A stretch of 64,000 nucleotides of DNA from Sphingomonas sp. LC-1 (GCF_025371035.1 NZ_JANZXB010000007.1:124001-188000); one strand, 5' to 3'. Shown: positions 38,707 through 47,170, counted from the first letter of the stretch. The notes: generated from the letters alone by a model not told the origin. Translations and numbers: made by a program.

Positions 38707-39438
38707 TCACGCAACCGCCCTTTTGAAACGGTCGAACAGTCGCGTGCGGGCAGGCATGGGATCGTTGCGCAATCCGGCCAATATGTCGCGGGACAGGAAA
38801 TGTGCGGTGATCCGTGCACCCGCGAAAATCTCGGCCCAGTCGGCCGCCCCGCCATCGCGCAAAAAGGGCGGCAACGGGAACAGTCGCGCCTCATAGCCGA
38901 AGGCGGCCCCCACCGACACCGCCGCCCCGCTCTTCGGGCTGACATAGGCGAGATCCTCGGCATTCCCGGTCACGGTACAGCGCTCCAGATCGAGCCCGAA
39001 CCCCAACTGCCCCAGCAACAGCAATTCATACCGCACCAGCGCCCCCGCCCAGCCGCGCGCCGACGGGGCCGATTCGATCGCGGTCAGCACCGCGTCGAGC
39101 GCATCGTGCAGGACCGGATAAGGCTGTTCCTCGGGCAGCGCGGCGGCGGTCAGTGCGCACAGCCACTCGATCCCGGCGGCGGCCAGCGGCTCGCCATGAA
39201 GCCCCGCGCGGCTATGCCCCGGCTCGATGGTCAGCGCGGCCAGTTGCTCGACCGTCCGCGCCCGCCATTCGCCGATGATCCCGTTGCCCGGTTGCAGCAC
39301 CGGCCTGAGCGCCCGCGACCGCCCGCCCCGGACATAACCCGGCTGCACCCCGTCCTCGCGGGTCAAGGCCCGCACGATCGCCCCATGCTCGCCATGCGGC
39401 CGGACCGACAGGATGATGGCGGGGGCGACGCGGTGCAT
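38707..39438 (-). CDS. recO: DNA repair protein RecO
   Basis: A 243-residue recombination mediator that helps load RecA. The N-terminal OB fold (about 1-80: [36 protein letters not shown]) and a helical C-terminal domain match the alphaproteobacterial family, which lacks the zinc cysteines. It starts at ATG and is 54 bp upstream of leuB on the same strand. Confidence 0.94.
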   Translation of the reverse strand: MHRVAPAIILSVRPHGEHGAIVRALTREDGVQPGYVRGGRSRALRPVLQPGNGIIGEWRARTVEQLAALTIEPGHSRAGLHGEPLAAAGIEWLCALTAAALPEEQPYPVLHDALDAVLTAIESAPSARGWAGALVRYELLLLGQLGFGLDLERCTVTGNAEDLAYVSPKSGAAVSVGAAFGYEARLFPLPPFLRDGGAADWAEIFAGARITAHFLSRDILAGLRNDPMPARTRLFDRFKRAVA

Positions 39439-39527
39439 GGAGGGGGATGTAGGGGGGAATGGGATGGGATGCTATGCGTGGAGAAGCGGACAACAGTATC
39501 TCCAAGAAGCAGCATACGCCACCAAAC

Positions 39528-39575
39528 AACGCCACGGCCGCCGATGAAAAGTTGGAGGCCACGGCGTTTTTATCT
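39528..39575 (+). terminator. Plus-strand terminator without an upstream plus-strand gene
   Basis: AACGCC-AC-GGCC paired with GGCC-AC-GGCGTT around a 17-nt loop, followed by TTTATCTT. The T tract is only on the plus strand, yet the only adjacent upstream gene (recO) is on the minus strand. It may end a short unannotated transcript starting near 39440. Confidence 0.55.
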
Positions 39576-39654
39576 TGCTCCAATGACCCGCGTTACGTCA
39601 CCATCCCGCAAAATTATCTCGAGTCAAAACCACAGAAATGGACAGATCATTGAT

Positions 39655-40875
39655 ATGATTTTGGGTTTTGTCAAAAGATCAGTGACTTGGGCGGCATTGC
39701 TCACACTTTCCCAAGCGGCGCATGCACCGCTCTCGACACTTCGAGCGCAAGAAAACCCCTCCACCCTACCCGCGACCTTTACCGACCGCCCGGTTTTCTG
39801 GATACCTGATGCCGGATCGGGATGGATCGACTTCGAGCCCAAAAGCGATATCGTCATCATCCCGGTCGTCTTGAACGGTCACTCCACGAAAGCGATGATT
39901 GATACGGGCTTCGATCATGTCGTTGTGAGCAAGGCCTATGCCGACGCCCATCATCTTCCCCGGACGCCTTGGGCCAAGTCGGAAAGTGTCGGTGGGCCGA
40001 CGCAGCTCTATACCACGCCGTCCGCCACCCTGGATGTCGGCGCGATTCGCACCACGAAACCCGGTGCCGTCACTGTCATGGACCTCAGCCGATTGAACGC
40101 CGTGGGCCTTGCCGATGTCGAGGTGGTCATCGGCCTGCCCATACTTGGCATCTTCGAATGGCAGGTCGATCAGGATCATCATCGTTTCCGGTTGCTAAGC
40201 AGCGGATCTATCCCGATCCCCAACGGCATTCCGATCCGGGTAGGGCCAAACAACTCTCGGCTGGTCACCGACGTCTCGATCAACGGCCAGTCCGTATCCC
40301 CCACGATGATTGACACCGGCAACGACAGCGCGGTTTCCATCTCGCCTGCTGTTGCCGAGCGTACGGGGTTCAAGCCGCAGACGGACATCGGATCGGTCGG
40401 CGTTGGGGGCATGGTCGTCCACCCCCTCGGCCGACTGACCGATTTCACGCTTGGGGCGTACAGGGTTTCGGGTACCTATGCGACGGTCGAGCAAGCGAAC
40501 TGGTGGGGATCGAACGAGATACAGGCCTCGATAGGCATGGGCGTGCTGCGCGCCTATAATATGACGGTCGACCTGACAGCGGGACGGATGCTGCTGGAAC
40601 CACGAATGCCGCCGTTAAAGCCAGCCTATCGAAGCACATCCGGCATACAGGGATATACCCGGAACGGACGGTTATCGGTCGCCCATGTCATGAGTCAATC
40701 ACCAGCGGCCGCTGGCAAGCTGAAACCAGGCGACGAGATATGCGCCATCGATCAAAAGGCCATCTCAAAAGAATTGGTCGAAGATTATTTTGCTCACGCT
40801 GCCCCAGGAACCAAACATCTGCTGACTCTCTGCGACGGAACTTCGCGGGCAATCACATTACGCAGCTTCTACTAA
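39655..40875 (+). CDS. Retropepsin-like aspartyl protease with C-terminal PDZ domain
   Basis: A 406-residue exported protein. A signal peptide (about 1-24, ending QAAHA) is followed by two aspartyl-protease lobes: AMIDTGFDHVVVS (Asp83) with ILG-type GLPILG at 160-165, and MIDTGNDSAVSIS (Asp220) with a matching IGMGVL at 293-298. The last 75 residues are a PDZ-like domain (GRLSVAHVMSQSPAAAGKLKPGD). Base composition is visibly lower in GC than the neighbours, suggesting later acquisition or relaxed bias. The ATG follows the stop of a spurious 64-codon frame by one base; no clear ribosome-binding site is seen. Confidence 0.82.
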   Translation: MILGFVKRSVTWAALLTLSQAAHAPLSTLRAQENPSTLPATFTDRPVFWIPDAGSGWIDFEPKSDIVIIPVVLNGHSTKAMIDTGFDHVVVSKAYADAHHLPRTPWAKSESVGGPTQLYTTPSATLDVGAIRTTKPGAVTVMDLSRLNAVGLADVEVVIGLPILGIFEWQVDQDHHRFRLLSSGSIPIPNGIPIRVGPNNSRLVTDVSINGQSVSPTMIDTGNDSAVSISPAVAERTGFKPQTDIGSVGVGGMVVHPLGRLTDFTLGAYRVSGTYATVEQANWWGSNEIQASIGMGVLRAYNMTVDLTAGRMLLEPRMPPLKPAYRSTSGIQGYTRNGRLSVAHVMSQSPAAAGKLKPGDEICAIDQKAISKELVEDYFAHAAPGTKHLLTLCDGTSRAITLRSFY

Positions 40876-40889
40876 CGGCGGCAACACCG

Positions 40890-42809
40890 TCACCGGCTAT
40901 GGTAAAAATCATACACCTGCTGCGCCACCGCCTGACTGACCCCCGGTGCCTTGCGCAGATCCTCCAGGCTCGCATTCCGCACCGCGCGGCCGGTGCCGAA
41001 GTGCATCAGCAACGCCTTCTTCCGCGCCGGGCCGATGCCGGGCACTTCGTCCAGCGGGCTCGCGCCCATCGCCTTGGCGCGCTTGTCGCGGTGCGCGCCG
41101 ATCACGAAGCGGTGGACCTCGTCGCGTAGCCGCTGGAGGTAGAAGAGCAGCGGCGCGTTGACCGGCAGCATCCGCTCGCTGCCGTCCATCATGTGGAAGA
41201 CCTCGCGCCCCTCGCGGCCGTGATGCGGGCCCTTAGCGACGCCGACCAGGCAGACATCCTCGATGCCCAGGTCCTCCAGCACCGCCTTGGCCGCGTTGAG
41301 CTGACCGCGTCCGCCGTCGATCAGCACCAGATCGGGCCAGGTCGCATCGTCGCGGTCGGGATTTTCCTCGAGCTGGCGCGCGAAGCGACGGCGGAAGACT
41401 TCGCGCATCATGCCGAAATCGTCATTGGTCGCCGCCTCGTTCCCCTTGATGTTGAACTTGCGGTACTGGCCCTTCTGGAACCCGTCCGGCCCGGCCACGA
41501 CCATTGCGCCCAGCGCATTGGTGCCCTGGATATGGCTGTTGTCGTACACTTCGATCCGCTGCGGCGGTTCGGACAGGTCGAAGAAGTCGGCCACCTCGCG
41601 CAGCAGCTTGGCCTGGGTGGTCGATTCGGCCAGCCGCCGGTCGAGCGCCTCGACCGCGTTGCGCTTCGCCTGATCGAGCAGGCGGCGGCGGTCTCCCCGC
41701 TGCGGCACGGTGAGCTGTACCTTATACCCGGCCCGCTCGCCCAGCGCCTCGGTCAGCAGATCGCCCTCGGGCAGGTCGCGATCGAGCAGGATCGTCTTGG
41801 CAGGCGGCACTTCCTCATAAAATTGACTGAGGAAGCTGGTCAGCACCTCCTCTTCGGGCACGTCGGTGGTGTGCGCGGGGAAGAAGCTGCGATGCCCCCA
41901 ATTCTGGCCGCCGCGGATGAAAAAGGCCTGGATGCCCATCACCCCCTCGCGACACGCCAGCGCGAAGATGTCGGCATCGCCCACGCCCTCGGCGTTGATC
42001 GCCTGAGTCCCCTGGATGAAGGTCAGCGCCTTCAGCCGGTCGCGCAGGATCGCGGCGAGTTCGAAGTCCATCGCCTCGGCCGCCGCCTGCATCTGGGTGC
42101 CGAGCTTGGCCTGGACCTGGGTAGACTTGCCGCCAAGGAAGTTCTTGGCATCCGCGACCAGCTCGGCATAGGCGGCCTCGTCGATCCGGCCGACGCACGG
42201 CGCCGAGCATCGCTTGATCTGGTAGAGCAGGCACGGCCGGTCGCGCCCCTTGAAGAAGCTGTCGGTGCAGGAGCGGAGCAGGAACAGCTTTTGCAGCGCA
42301 TTCAACGTGTTGTTGACGCTGCCCGCGCTGGCGAAGGGGCCGTAATAATTGCCGACCGCGCGCCGCGCACCGCGATGCTTCTGGATGCGCGGGAAGTCGT
42401 GGTCGTTGCGCAGCAGGATGAAGGGAAAGCTCTTGTCGTCGCGCAGCAGGACGTTGAAGGCCGGGCGGTAGCGCTTGATCAGCTGCGCTTCGAGCAGCAG
42501 CGCCTCGGCCTCGTTGTTGGTCGTGACGATCGTCATCGACCGGGTCTGCGCGACCATGCGTTGCAGGCGCTTGGGCAGGCGGTCGACCTGGGTGTAGTTG
42601 GCGACGCGGTTCTTCAGCGCGCGCGCCTTGCCGATATACAGCACGTCGCCGCGCGCATCCTGCATCCGGTACACGCCCGGCCGCAGCGGCAGCGTCGCCA
42701 GCACGTTGCGGATCGCCGCCACCCCCGCGTTCAGATCGGGCGCATCGGCCCCGCGCAGGGTGAAGGTGGATTTCTCTTCGTTGAAGCGGTCGACGGGAGG
42801 CTCGGACAT
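40890..42809 (-). CDS. uvrC: Excinuclease ABC subunit C
   Basis: A 639-residue nuclease of nucleotide excision repair making both incisions. It shows the GIY-YIG domain (LRPGVYRMQDARG...VLYIGKARALKNRVANY), a UvrB-interacting UVR motif (MDFELAAILRDRLKAL), the RNase H-like domain with EVYDNSHIQGTNALGAMVV and DLVLIDGGRGQLNAA, and C-terminal helix-hairpin-helix repeats (EVPGIGPARKKALLMHFG). Length is normal for alphaproteobacteria. Standalone gene. Confidence 0.97.
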   Translation of the reverse strand: MSEPPVDRFNEEKSTFTLRGADAPDLNAGVAAIRNVLATLPLRPGVYRMQDARGDVLYIGKARALKNRVANYTQVDRLPKRLQRMVAQTRSMTIVTTNNEAEALLLEAQLIKRYRPAFNVLLRDDKSFPFILLRNDHDFPRIQKHRGARRAVGNYYGPFASAGSVNNTLNALQKLFLLRSCTDSFFKGRDRPCLLYQIKRCSAPCVGRIDEAAYAELVADAKNFLGGKSTQVQAKLGTQMQAAAEAMDFELAAILRDRLKALTFIQGTQAINAEGVGDADIFALACREGVMGIQAFFIRGGQNWGHRSFFPAHTTDVPEEEVLTSFLSQFYEEVPPAKTILLDRDLPEGDLLTEALGERAGYKVQLTVPQRGDRRRLLDQAKRNAVEALDRRLAESTTQAKLLREVADFFDLSEPPQRIEVYDNSHIQGTNALGAMVVAGPDGFQKGQYRKFNIKGNEAATNDDFGMMREVFRRRFARQLEENPDRDDATWPDLVLIDGGRGQLNAAKAVLEDLGIEDVCLVGVAKGPHHGREGREVFHMMDGSERMLPVNAPLLFYLQRLRDEVHRFVIGAHRDKRAKAMGASPLDEVPGIGPARKKALLMHFGTGRAVRNASLEDLRKAPGVSQAVAQQVYDFYHSR

Positions 42810-42930
42810 TACGGCCGATTTAGGAGCGCGGGGGGCGGATCGCTACCCTGTGAGGTGGCTTTGGTTCACGCGAAGCCGCGAAGACGCGCCGGTTTTTTTG
42901 GGTTCGCGTGGAAAGGGTTCGTCCCGCTCT

Positions 42931-43042
42931 TCCTCCCCTGCAAGGGGAGGGGGACCAGCGAAGCTGGTGGAGGGGTATCCCCGCTGATAGTGACACCCCT
43001 CCGTCAGCCCTGCGGGCTGCCACCTCCCCTTCCAGGGGAGGA
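42931..43042. repeat. Dispersed palindromic repeat, family A (copy 4)
   Basis: A full copy with arms CCTCCCCTGCAAGGGGAGG and CCTCCCCTTCCAGGGGAGG, hairpins CCAGCGAAGCTGG and CAGCCCTGCGGGCTG, and core GGAGGGGTATC...GACACCCCTCC. It occupies most of the gap between uvrC and the SMR transporter gene. Confidence 0.78.
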
Positions 43043-43049
43043 ATTGGGT

Positions 43050-43370
43050 TCAGCCCTGCGCGAACAGCTTGGTCCCCATCACGCCGATCACGGTCAGCAC
43101 CATGAAGCCCGCCTGGACCGGCGCGATCCTGTCGCCGAAGACGATCGCGCCGCCGATCACGACGCCCACCGCGCCCAGCCCGGTCCACACCGCGTAAGCA
43201 GTCCCGGCCGGAAGCCCGCGCATGGCCAGCGCCAGCAGGCCCATATTCACGAAGCTGAGTAGGATCGGCACGCTCGACGCCTGCCAAGTGGCGACGGTCG
43301 CTGCCCATTTCAGGCTGAGCGCCCAGCAAATCTCGGTAATCACGGCAATGCCCAGAATGACCCATGCCAT
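43050..43370 (-). CDS. Small multidrug resistance (SMR) transporter, Gdx/SugE-like
   Basis: A 106-residue four-helix inner-membrane antiporter. The proton/substrate Glu is Glu13 in ITEICWALSLKWA; the late AYAVWTGLGAVGVVIGG segment is typical of the SugE/Gdx branch, whose members export guanidinium. No guanidine riboswitch is recognisable upstream, so the substrate assignment is uncertain. An AAGGAGACG ribosome-binding site lies before the ATG. Confidence 0.88.
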   Translation of the reverse strand: MAWVILGIAVITEICWALSLKWAATVATWQASSVPILLSFVNMGLLALAMRGLPAGTAYAVWTGLGAVGVVIGGAIVFGDRIAPVQAGFMVLTVIGVMGTKLFAQG

Positions 43371-43483
43371 CGGAGCGTCTCCTTGGTAACGGGCTCAGCA
43401 CTATGGGCATCGGCGCCGGAAACCCGGAAGAGACGGCGATGCGGCCCCGTACGTGCGGGACTATGTCATGTGGGGCTTGGCCC

Positions 43484-43553
43484 CTCCACCACCGGGCTTG
43501 GCCCGGCGGCCCCCCTCCCCAAGTCGAGCTTGGGGAGGAATGGGCTTTCCCGC
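43484..43553. repeat. Degenerate family-A repeat
   Basis: CTTGGCCCCTCCACCACCGGG...CCCCCTCCCCAAGTCGAGCTTGGGGAGG. It contains the CTCCCCAAG/CTTGGGGAG palindrome and the CCCTCCACCA segment of the family. It lies in the 329-bp gap between the SMR gene and atpF, which also holds a family-B arm and the atp terminator. Confidence 0.45.
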
Positions 43554-43588
43554 CCTCTGCACACGCGCGGGGAGAGGGATTCCCTTGG

Positions 43589-43621
43589 GCTTCGACTTCG
43601 CTCAGCCTAAACGGAGTTGGT
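43589..43621. repeat. Dispersed REP-like repeat, family B (single arm)
   Basis: GGCTTCGACTTCGCTCAGCC followed by TAAACGGAG, one arm of the repeat found paired at 22176 and 36411. No facing arm is present here. Confidence 0.65.
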
Positions 43622-43635
43622 GGTCGTTCGACCGC

Positions 43636-43678
43636 CAAAAACGACCGAACCGCGCCTCGGTCGCCCGAAGCGCGGTTC
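43636..43678 (-). terminator. Rho-independent terminator of the atp F0 operon
   Basis: Read on the minus strand, GAACCGCGC pairs with GCGCGGTTC around a 14-nt loop and is followed by GGTCGTTTTT. It begins about 22 nt past the atpF stop. Confidence 0.85.
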
Positions 43679-43699
43679 TGTCACTGGCACTGGCGCCGA

Positions 43700-44362
43700 T
43701 CAGTTCGGGCGGCCAAGCCCTGCAATCGAGCGGTCGATCATCGCCCGGTCGGCGTCGACCGAGTGATGCTCGGCGATCAGCAGACCGGCGGCCTTGGCCG
43801 CGGCCTCGGCGGCGCGGGCGCGGACCTCGGCCAGAGCGGTGCGCTCGGCGGCCGCGATCTTGTCCTCGGCCATCTTGGCGCGACGCTCCATCAGCGCCTC
43901 GGCATCGGCCTTGGCCTTGCTGAGCAGCTGCCCCGCTTCGTGCTGCGCCTGGACACGCATCGCCTCGGCATCGGCGTGGGCGGCCTTCGCCTTGGCCTCA
44001 TATTCGGCCTTCAGCGTCTCGGCTTCCTGACGCAGCTTGGTCGCCTCGTCGAGCTGGGCGCGGATCGCGGCGATCTTCTGGTCGAGCGAACGACCGATCA
44101 TCGCGGGCACCTTCTTCACCAGCATCCCGATCAACACGACCAGAGCGGCGAGCGCCACCCAGCCGGTCGAATCGAAACCCAGCGCGGTCGGGCTGGCGGC
44201 GTGATGCTCGCCCTCGGCGGGCGCGACCGTGTTCGCGGTCAGGCCATCGCCCTCGCGGATCGGCTGCGGGGCCATGCCCTCGGCCGAGGCCGCATCGGCC
44301 AGGTTCTGCGCGACCAGCGCGTCGGCGTTGGTCAGCGCGCCGTTCGCGGAATGATTAGCCAT
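43700..44362 (-). CDS. atpF: ATP synthase F0 subunit b
   Basis: A 220-residue stator subunit. A single membrane helix (about 68-85) is followed by a long Ala/Glu/Lys-rich helix that runs along F1 (AEAMRVQAQHEAGQLLSKAK). An unusual 65-residue polar N-terminal extension precedes the membrane helix, longer than in textbook b subunits. Its start overlaps the end of the b' gene by 8 bp. Last gene of atpI-B-E-F'-F. Confidence 0.9.
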   Translation of the reverse strand: MANHSANGALTNADALVAQNLADAASAEGMAPQPIREGDGLTANTVAPAEGEHHAASPTALGFDSTGWVALAALVVLIGMLVKKVPAMIGRSLDQKIAAIRAQLDEATKLRQEAETLKAEYEAKAKAAHADAEAMRVQAQHEAGQLLSKAKADAEALMERRAKMAEDKIAAAERTALAEVRARAAEAAAKAAGLLIAEHHSVDADRAMIDRSIAGLGRPN

Positions 44363-44849
44363 GCGCGCTCACCTTTCGCACCGCGTCGGCCGCCGCATCC
44401 TCGCCCACATGGACGCCGGACAGCTTGGCGACGAGATCGCGCGCGGCCTCGGCCGCCACGGACTGAAGATTGGCCATCGCCTCGGCCTTGGCATTGGCGA
44501 TCGCCAGGTCGTGATGACCCAGCCGCTCGGCCAGGTCGGCATCGGCCGCCTTGACCTGCGCCTCGAAAGCATGGGTGGCCCGTGCCTTGGCGGCGTTGGT
44601 TTCCGCCATCGCGGCGGTGCGCGCGGCGTCCATCTCGGCCCGCCATGCCGCCTCGACCCGGTCGGCCTCGGCACGCGCGGCCTCCGCCGCCGCCAGATCG
44701 CCGGCGATACGGGCTTCGCGAGCGTCGACGGTCGCCTGAATCTTGGGCACCATCCCACGACCGACCACGAAATAGAGCAGGCCGAAGGTGATCAGGAGCC
44801 AGAAGATCTGCGACGCATAGGTCGCACTGATCTGTGCTATCTGGGGCAT
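44355..44849 (-). CDS. ATP synthase F0 subunit b'
   Basis: A 164-residue second b-type subunit, as in photosynthetic and other alphaproteobacteria where b and b' form a heterodimeric stalk. It has one N-terminal helix (ISATYASQIFWLLITFGLLYFVV) with the conserved FWLLITF pattern, then a long charged coiled coil. It follows atpE in the operon (often called atpF' or atpG). Confidence 0.92.
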   Translation of the reverse strand: MPQIAQISATYASQIFWLLITFGLLYFVVGRGMVPKIQATVDAREARIAGDLAAAEAARAEADRVEAAWRAEMDAARTAAMAETNAAKARATHAFEAQVKAADADLAERLGHHDLAIANAKAEAMANLQSVAAEAARDLVAKLSGVHVGEDAAADAVRKVSAHG

Positions 44850-44912
44850 GGAGTCCTCGTTGCCATATCAACCGGGCGCATCGTCACCGACACGCCCGGC
44901 CGATCCGAATGA

Positions 44913-45140
44913 TTAGGCGACGAACACCAGGATGATCATCGTCACGAAGGCGAGCAGGCCCAGAAGCTCAGCACCGGCGAAACCGATGAAGAGGCGGCCC
45001 TGCTGGCTGTCCGCCGCACCCGGATTGCGCAGCGCGCCTTCGAGGAACTTGGCGAACACGTTGCCCACGCCGAGCGAGGCGATGCCCATGCCGATAGCGG
45101 CCAGACCGGCACCGATCAGCTTCGCGGCTTCTGCGTCCAT
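44913..45140 (-). CDS. atpE: ATP synthase F0 subunit c
   Basis: A 75-residue hairpin of two membrane helices forming the rotor ring. The first helix is Gly/Ala-rich (IGAGLAAIGMGIASLGVGNVF), the polar loop has RNPGA, and the second helix carries the proton-binding Glu in GAELLGLLAF. The ATG at 45140 has GGAG at good spacing and gives the normal length; the GTG nine bases earlier is unlikely. Confidence 0.96.
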   Translation of the reverse strand: MDAEAAKLIGAGLAAIGMGIASLGVGNVFAKFLEGALRNPGAADSQQGRLFIGFAGAELLGLLAFVTMIILVFVA

Positions 45141-45221
45141 TTCAATCACTCCAGTTCAAAAAGGGTCGTTTGGGTATTCAAGTCGTGCGTCGCGGCCGCC
45201 CGCCCGGTCCGGCTCCCCGGA

Positions 45222-46013
45222 TCAGTGCAGGTTGACCGCGTCGTTCAGATAGACCGAGGTCAGCAGCGCGAAGACATAGGCCTGGATCGCGGCGACCAGC
45301 AGTTCGAGAAGGGTGATGCCGATCATCAGCAGGAAGCTCGGCAGGGTGATGAGCGCGGCATAGCCGGGGCCCATGTTGATGCCGTTGATGACGAAGGCGG
45401 CGAGAACCTTCAGCAGGATGTGCCCCGCGGTCATTGCGACGAACAGTCGCAGACCCAGCGAGAAGGGGCGCACCAGGAAGCTCATCAGCTCGACCACGAA
45501 GATCAGCGGGATCATGAGCGGCGGCGTGCCGTGCGGTACGAACAGCGCGAAGAAATGGAAGCCGTGGCGACCGAAGCCAACGATCAGCACGATCGCGAAC
45601 GAGATCAGCGCGAGCACGCCGGTCACGGTCACGTGGCTGGTCACGGTGAAGGGATGGACACCCTTGATCACGCCGAAGGGCAGCAGGCCCAGCACGTTCG
45701 CGAACAGGATGAACATGAACAGCGAGAAGACGTAAGGAAGGAAGCGCTTGCCTTCGGGCCCGATGTTCGACGTCAACATCGAATTGACGAAGCCCGTGAA
45801 ACCCTCGACCGCCGCCTGCCAGCGTCCGGGCACCAGATCGCGCTTCATGCCGCCGATCATGAACACCCACAACGCGACCAGCGTCGCCACCATCCACAGA
45901 GCGGAATTGGTGAAGGAAAGGTCGTAGCCGCCGACCACCCAGTGCTGACCGAGCACCGGCTCGATCAGGAACTGGTGCATCGGATCAATCTTGCCGCCCG
46001 ATTCTGCCGCCAC
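45222..46013 (-). CDS. atpB: ATP synthase F0 subunit a
   Basis: A 263-residue inner-membrane subunit forming the proton half-channels with the c ring. The essential Arg is in FSLGLRLFVAMTAGH. Other family segments are FANVLGLLPFG and the C-terminal IQAYVFALLTSVYLNDA. The GTG at 46013 gives the usual AAES...DPMHQF start; an ATG at 46031 is an alternative. It follows atpI closely. Confidence 0.94.
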   Translation of the reverse strand: MAAESGGKIDPMHQFLIEPVLGQHWVVGGYDLSFTNSALWMVATLVALWVFMIGGMKRDLVPGRWQAAVEGFTGFVNSMLTSNIGPEGKRFLPYVFSLFMFILFANVLGLLPFGVIKGVHPFTVTSHVTVTGVLALISFAIVLIVGFGRHGFHFFALFVPHGTPPLMIPLIFVVELMSFLVRPFSLGLRLFVAMTAGHILLKVLAAFVINGINMGPGYAALITLPSFLLMIGITLLELLVAAIQAYVFALLTSVYLNDAVNLH

Positions 46014-46046
46014 GCTGCTTCGTTCCCACATATGACGAACGCCCGG

Positions 46047-46364
46047 TTACTCCGGGCGTTCGCCAGAAATCCGAATAATCTGCCTGAACGCCACGCCGAT
46101 CCCCAGGAACAGCATCACGATCAGTGCCCAGGGTGCGGTGCCGAACCAGCGGTCGAAGAGCCAGCCGATCAACGCACTGCCGACAAGACTTCCGATCAGC
46201 GCGGAGATGACGCGGCTGCCTTGGGAATACCCCCTGTCGGCGTCCACCTTCACCCCTTGCCGCGATGCCTCGTCCGCTCGCGCCTTGGCCAGACGCTGAT
46301 CCAGCGCCGCCAGACGCGGATCGCCCGCATCGTCAAAGTCCCGTCCGGGCTCCATCTCCGCCAC
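46047..46364 (-). CDS. AtpI/AtpZ-family protein
   Basis: A 105-residue protein with two membrane helices (about 48-88) that in related operons assists c-ring assembly or ion uptake (gene 1/AtpI). It contains SRVISALIGSLVGSALIGWLFDRWFG and IVMLFLGIGVAFRQIIR (each part of a helix). The start is uncertain: GTG at 46364, ATG at 46355 and ATG at 46391 are all in frame. It is first in the F0 operon, as usual. Confidence 0.85.
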   Translation of the reverse strand: MAEMEPGRDFDDAGDPRLAALDQRLAKARADEASRQGVKVDADRGYSQGSRVISALIGSLVGSALIGWLFDRWFGTAPWALIVMLFLGIGVAFRQIIRISGERPE

Positions 46365-46452
46365 GCAGCCACCCTCACCTGTTTTCGTCACCGAAGGGGA
46401 GAATGCGCGCGAACGGCGAGCGACCCCGCCAAGGCGAGGCCCGTTTAGAAAG

Positions 46453-46486
46453 GCCCTCCCCCCAAGTCAACCGCTTGGGGGAGGGC
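46453..46486 (-). terminator. Hairpin downstream of ydbL
   Basis: An almost perfect 14-bp stem (GCCCTCCCCCAAG paired across a 6-nt loop) followed on the minus strand by CTTTCT. It lies about 80 nt past the ydbL stop and upstream of the atp operon, so it terminates the ydbH-ynbE-ydbL transcript. Confidence 0.75.
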
Positions 46487-46566
46487 TTGTGACAGATGTG
46501 TTAAGGATTGTTGCCGATCGGGAACAGCCCGCGTCGATTCTTTTCGAGAAGAAGAAGGACGCGGCC

Positions 46567-46947
46567 TTACACGCAGGCGGGCGCCCGCTCCGGCGCGGCG
46601 CCGGTCCGGGTCTTCCACACACCCTCGGGCGTCTTGTACTTCTCACCCGAAACCGTCTGCGCGATCAGGTTGCAGCCGCTGGTGAACGCCATCTGCTCGA
46701 CGGTCGCGCCGCTGGCCTGCGCCTTTTGGGTATAGGCCGCCTTGCGCTGGATATTGATGCTGTTGACCAGGGTGCGCAGTTCGGCCGTCGCGCTGCCGAC
46801 GATGCCGAGATAGCCGTCGGGCTGCTCGCCGACCTGCCCCGCCGCGCGCGCGGCGGCATAGGCCGGATCGCGCTGCGCCATCGCCATGCCCGACAGGCCT
46901 ATCAGCGAGACCACGCCGAGGGCCAGGATCATCGTCTTCGTCTTCAT
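46567..46947 (-). CDS. ydbL: YdbL-family periplasmic protein (DUF1318)
   Basis: A 126-residue exported protein with signal peptide (1-24, AMA cut). The DUF1318 core has VGEQPDGYLGIV, VNSINIQRKAAYTQKAQASG and TVEQMAFTSGCNLIAQT. In E. coli YdbL is encoded with YdbH and YnbE, which bridge the inner and outer membranes for phospholipid transport, and it modulates that complex. It begins one base after ynbE stops. Confidence 0.9.
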   Translation of the reverse strand: MKTKTMILALGVVSLIGLSGMAMAQRDPAYAAARAAGQVGEQPDGYLGIVGSATAELRTLVNSINIQRKAAYTQKAQASGATVEQMAFTSGCNLIAQTVSGEKYKTPEGVWKTRTGAAPERAPACV

Positions 46948-46948
46948 C

Positions 46949-47170
46949 TCAGAATATCCCCGGATTCTGCTGGATCAGCGATTTGGCCTCGCCATCCAGG
47001 CGATATACCACTTCCTGCGTCACATTGATGTTCAGATTGATCTCGATCGGCTTTTCGGGCGCGGAGATGTTCACGCATCCCCCGCTCATCGCCAAAAGCG
47101 CGACCGGCATCCATCGTGCTCCATCCAAGATCGGCATCCTGTCCAGCATTTTCAATCCTGTTACGGTCAT
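46949..47170 (-). CDS. ynbE: YnbE-like outer membrane lipoprotein
   Basis: A 73-residue lipoprotein. The lipobox AMSGGC gives a lipidated Cys32 after a rather long signal; the mature part is short and contains VNISAPEKPIEINLNINVTQEVVYRL, split here as beta-prone segments that match YnbE. YnbE is thought to pair with the C terminus of YdbH by beta-strand stacking at the outer membrane. Its ATG overlaps the ydbH stop (ATGA). Confidence 0.88.
   Translation of the reverse strand: MTVTGLKMLDRMPILDGARWMPVALLAMSGGCVNISAPEKPIEINLNINVTQEVVYRLDGEAKSLIQQNPGIF

Noticed and set aside
39459-39653. A 64-codon plus-strand frame ending one base before the aspartyl-protease ATG
   Set aside because: Composition is not protein-like, it runs straight through the terminator hairpin, and there is no ribosome-binding site. 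A leader peptide is conceivable but unsupported.
43371-43450. A guanidine riboswitch before the SMR transporter
   Set aside because: Only a single GGAG-ACG-CTCC mini-hairpin overlapping the ribosome-binding site is visible. It lacks the paired ACGR loops of guanidine-II and the pseudoknot of guanidine-III.
42931-43621. A CRISPR array in the repeat-rich gap before the atp operon
   Set aside because: The repeats are nested palindromes of different families with no regular spacer pattern, and no cas genes are nearby.
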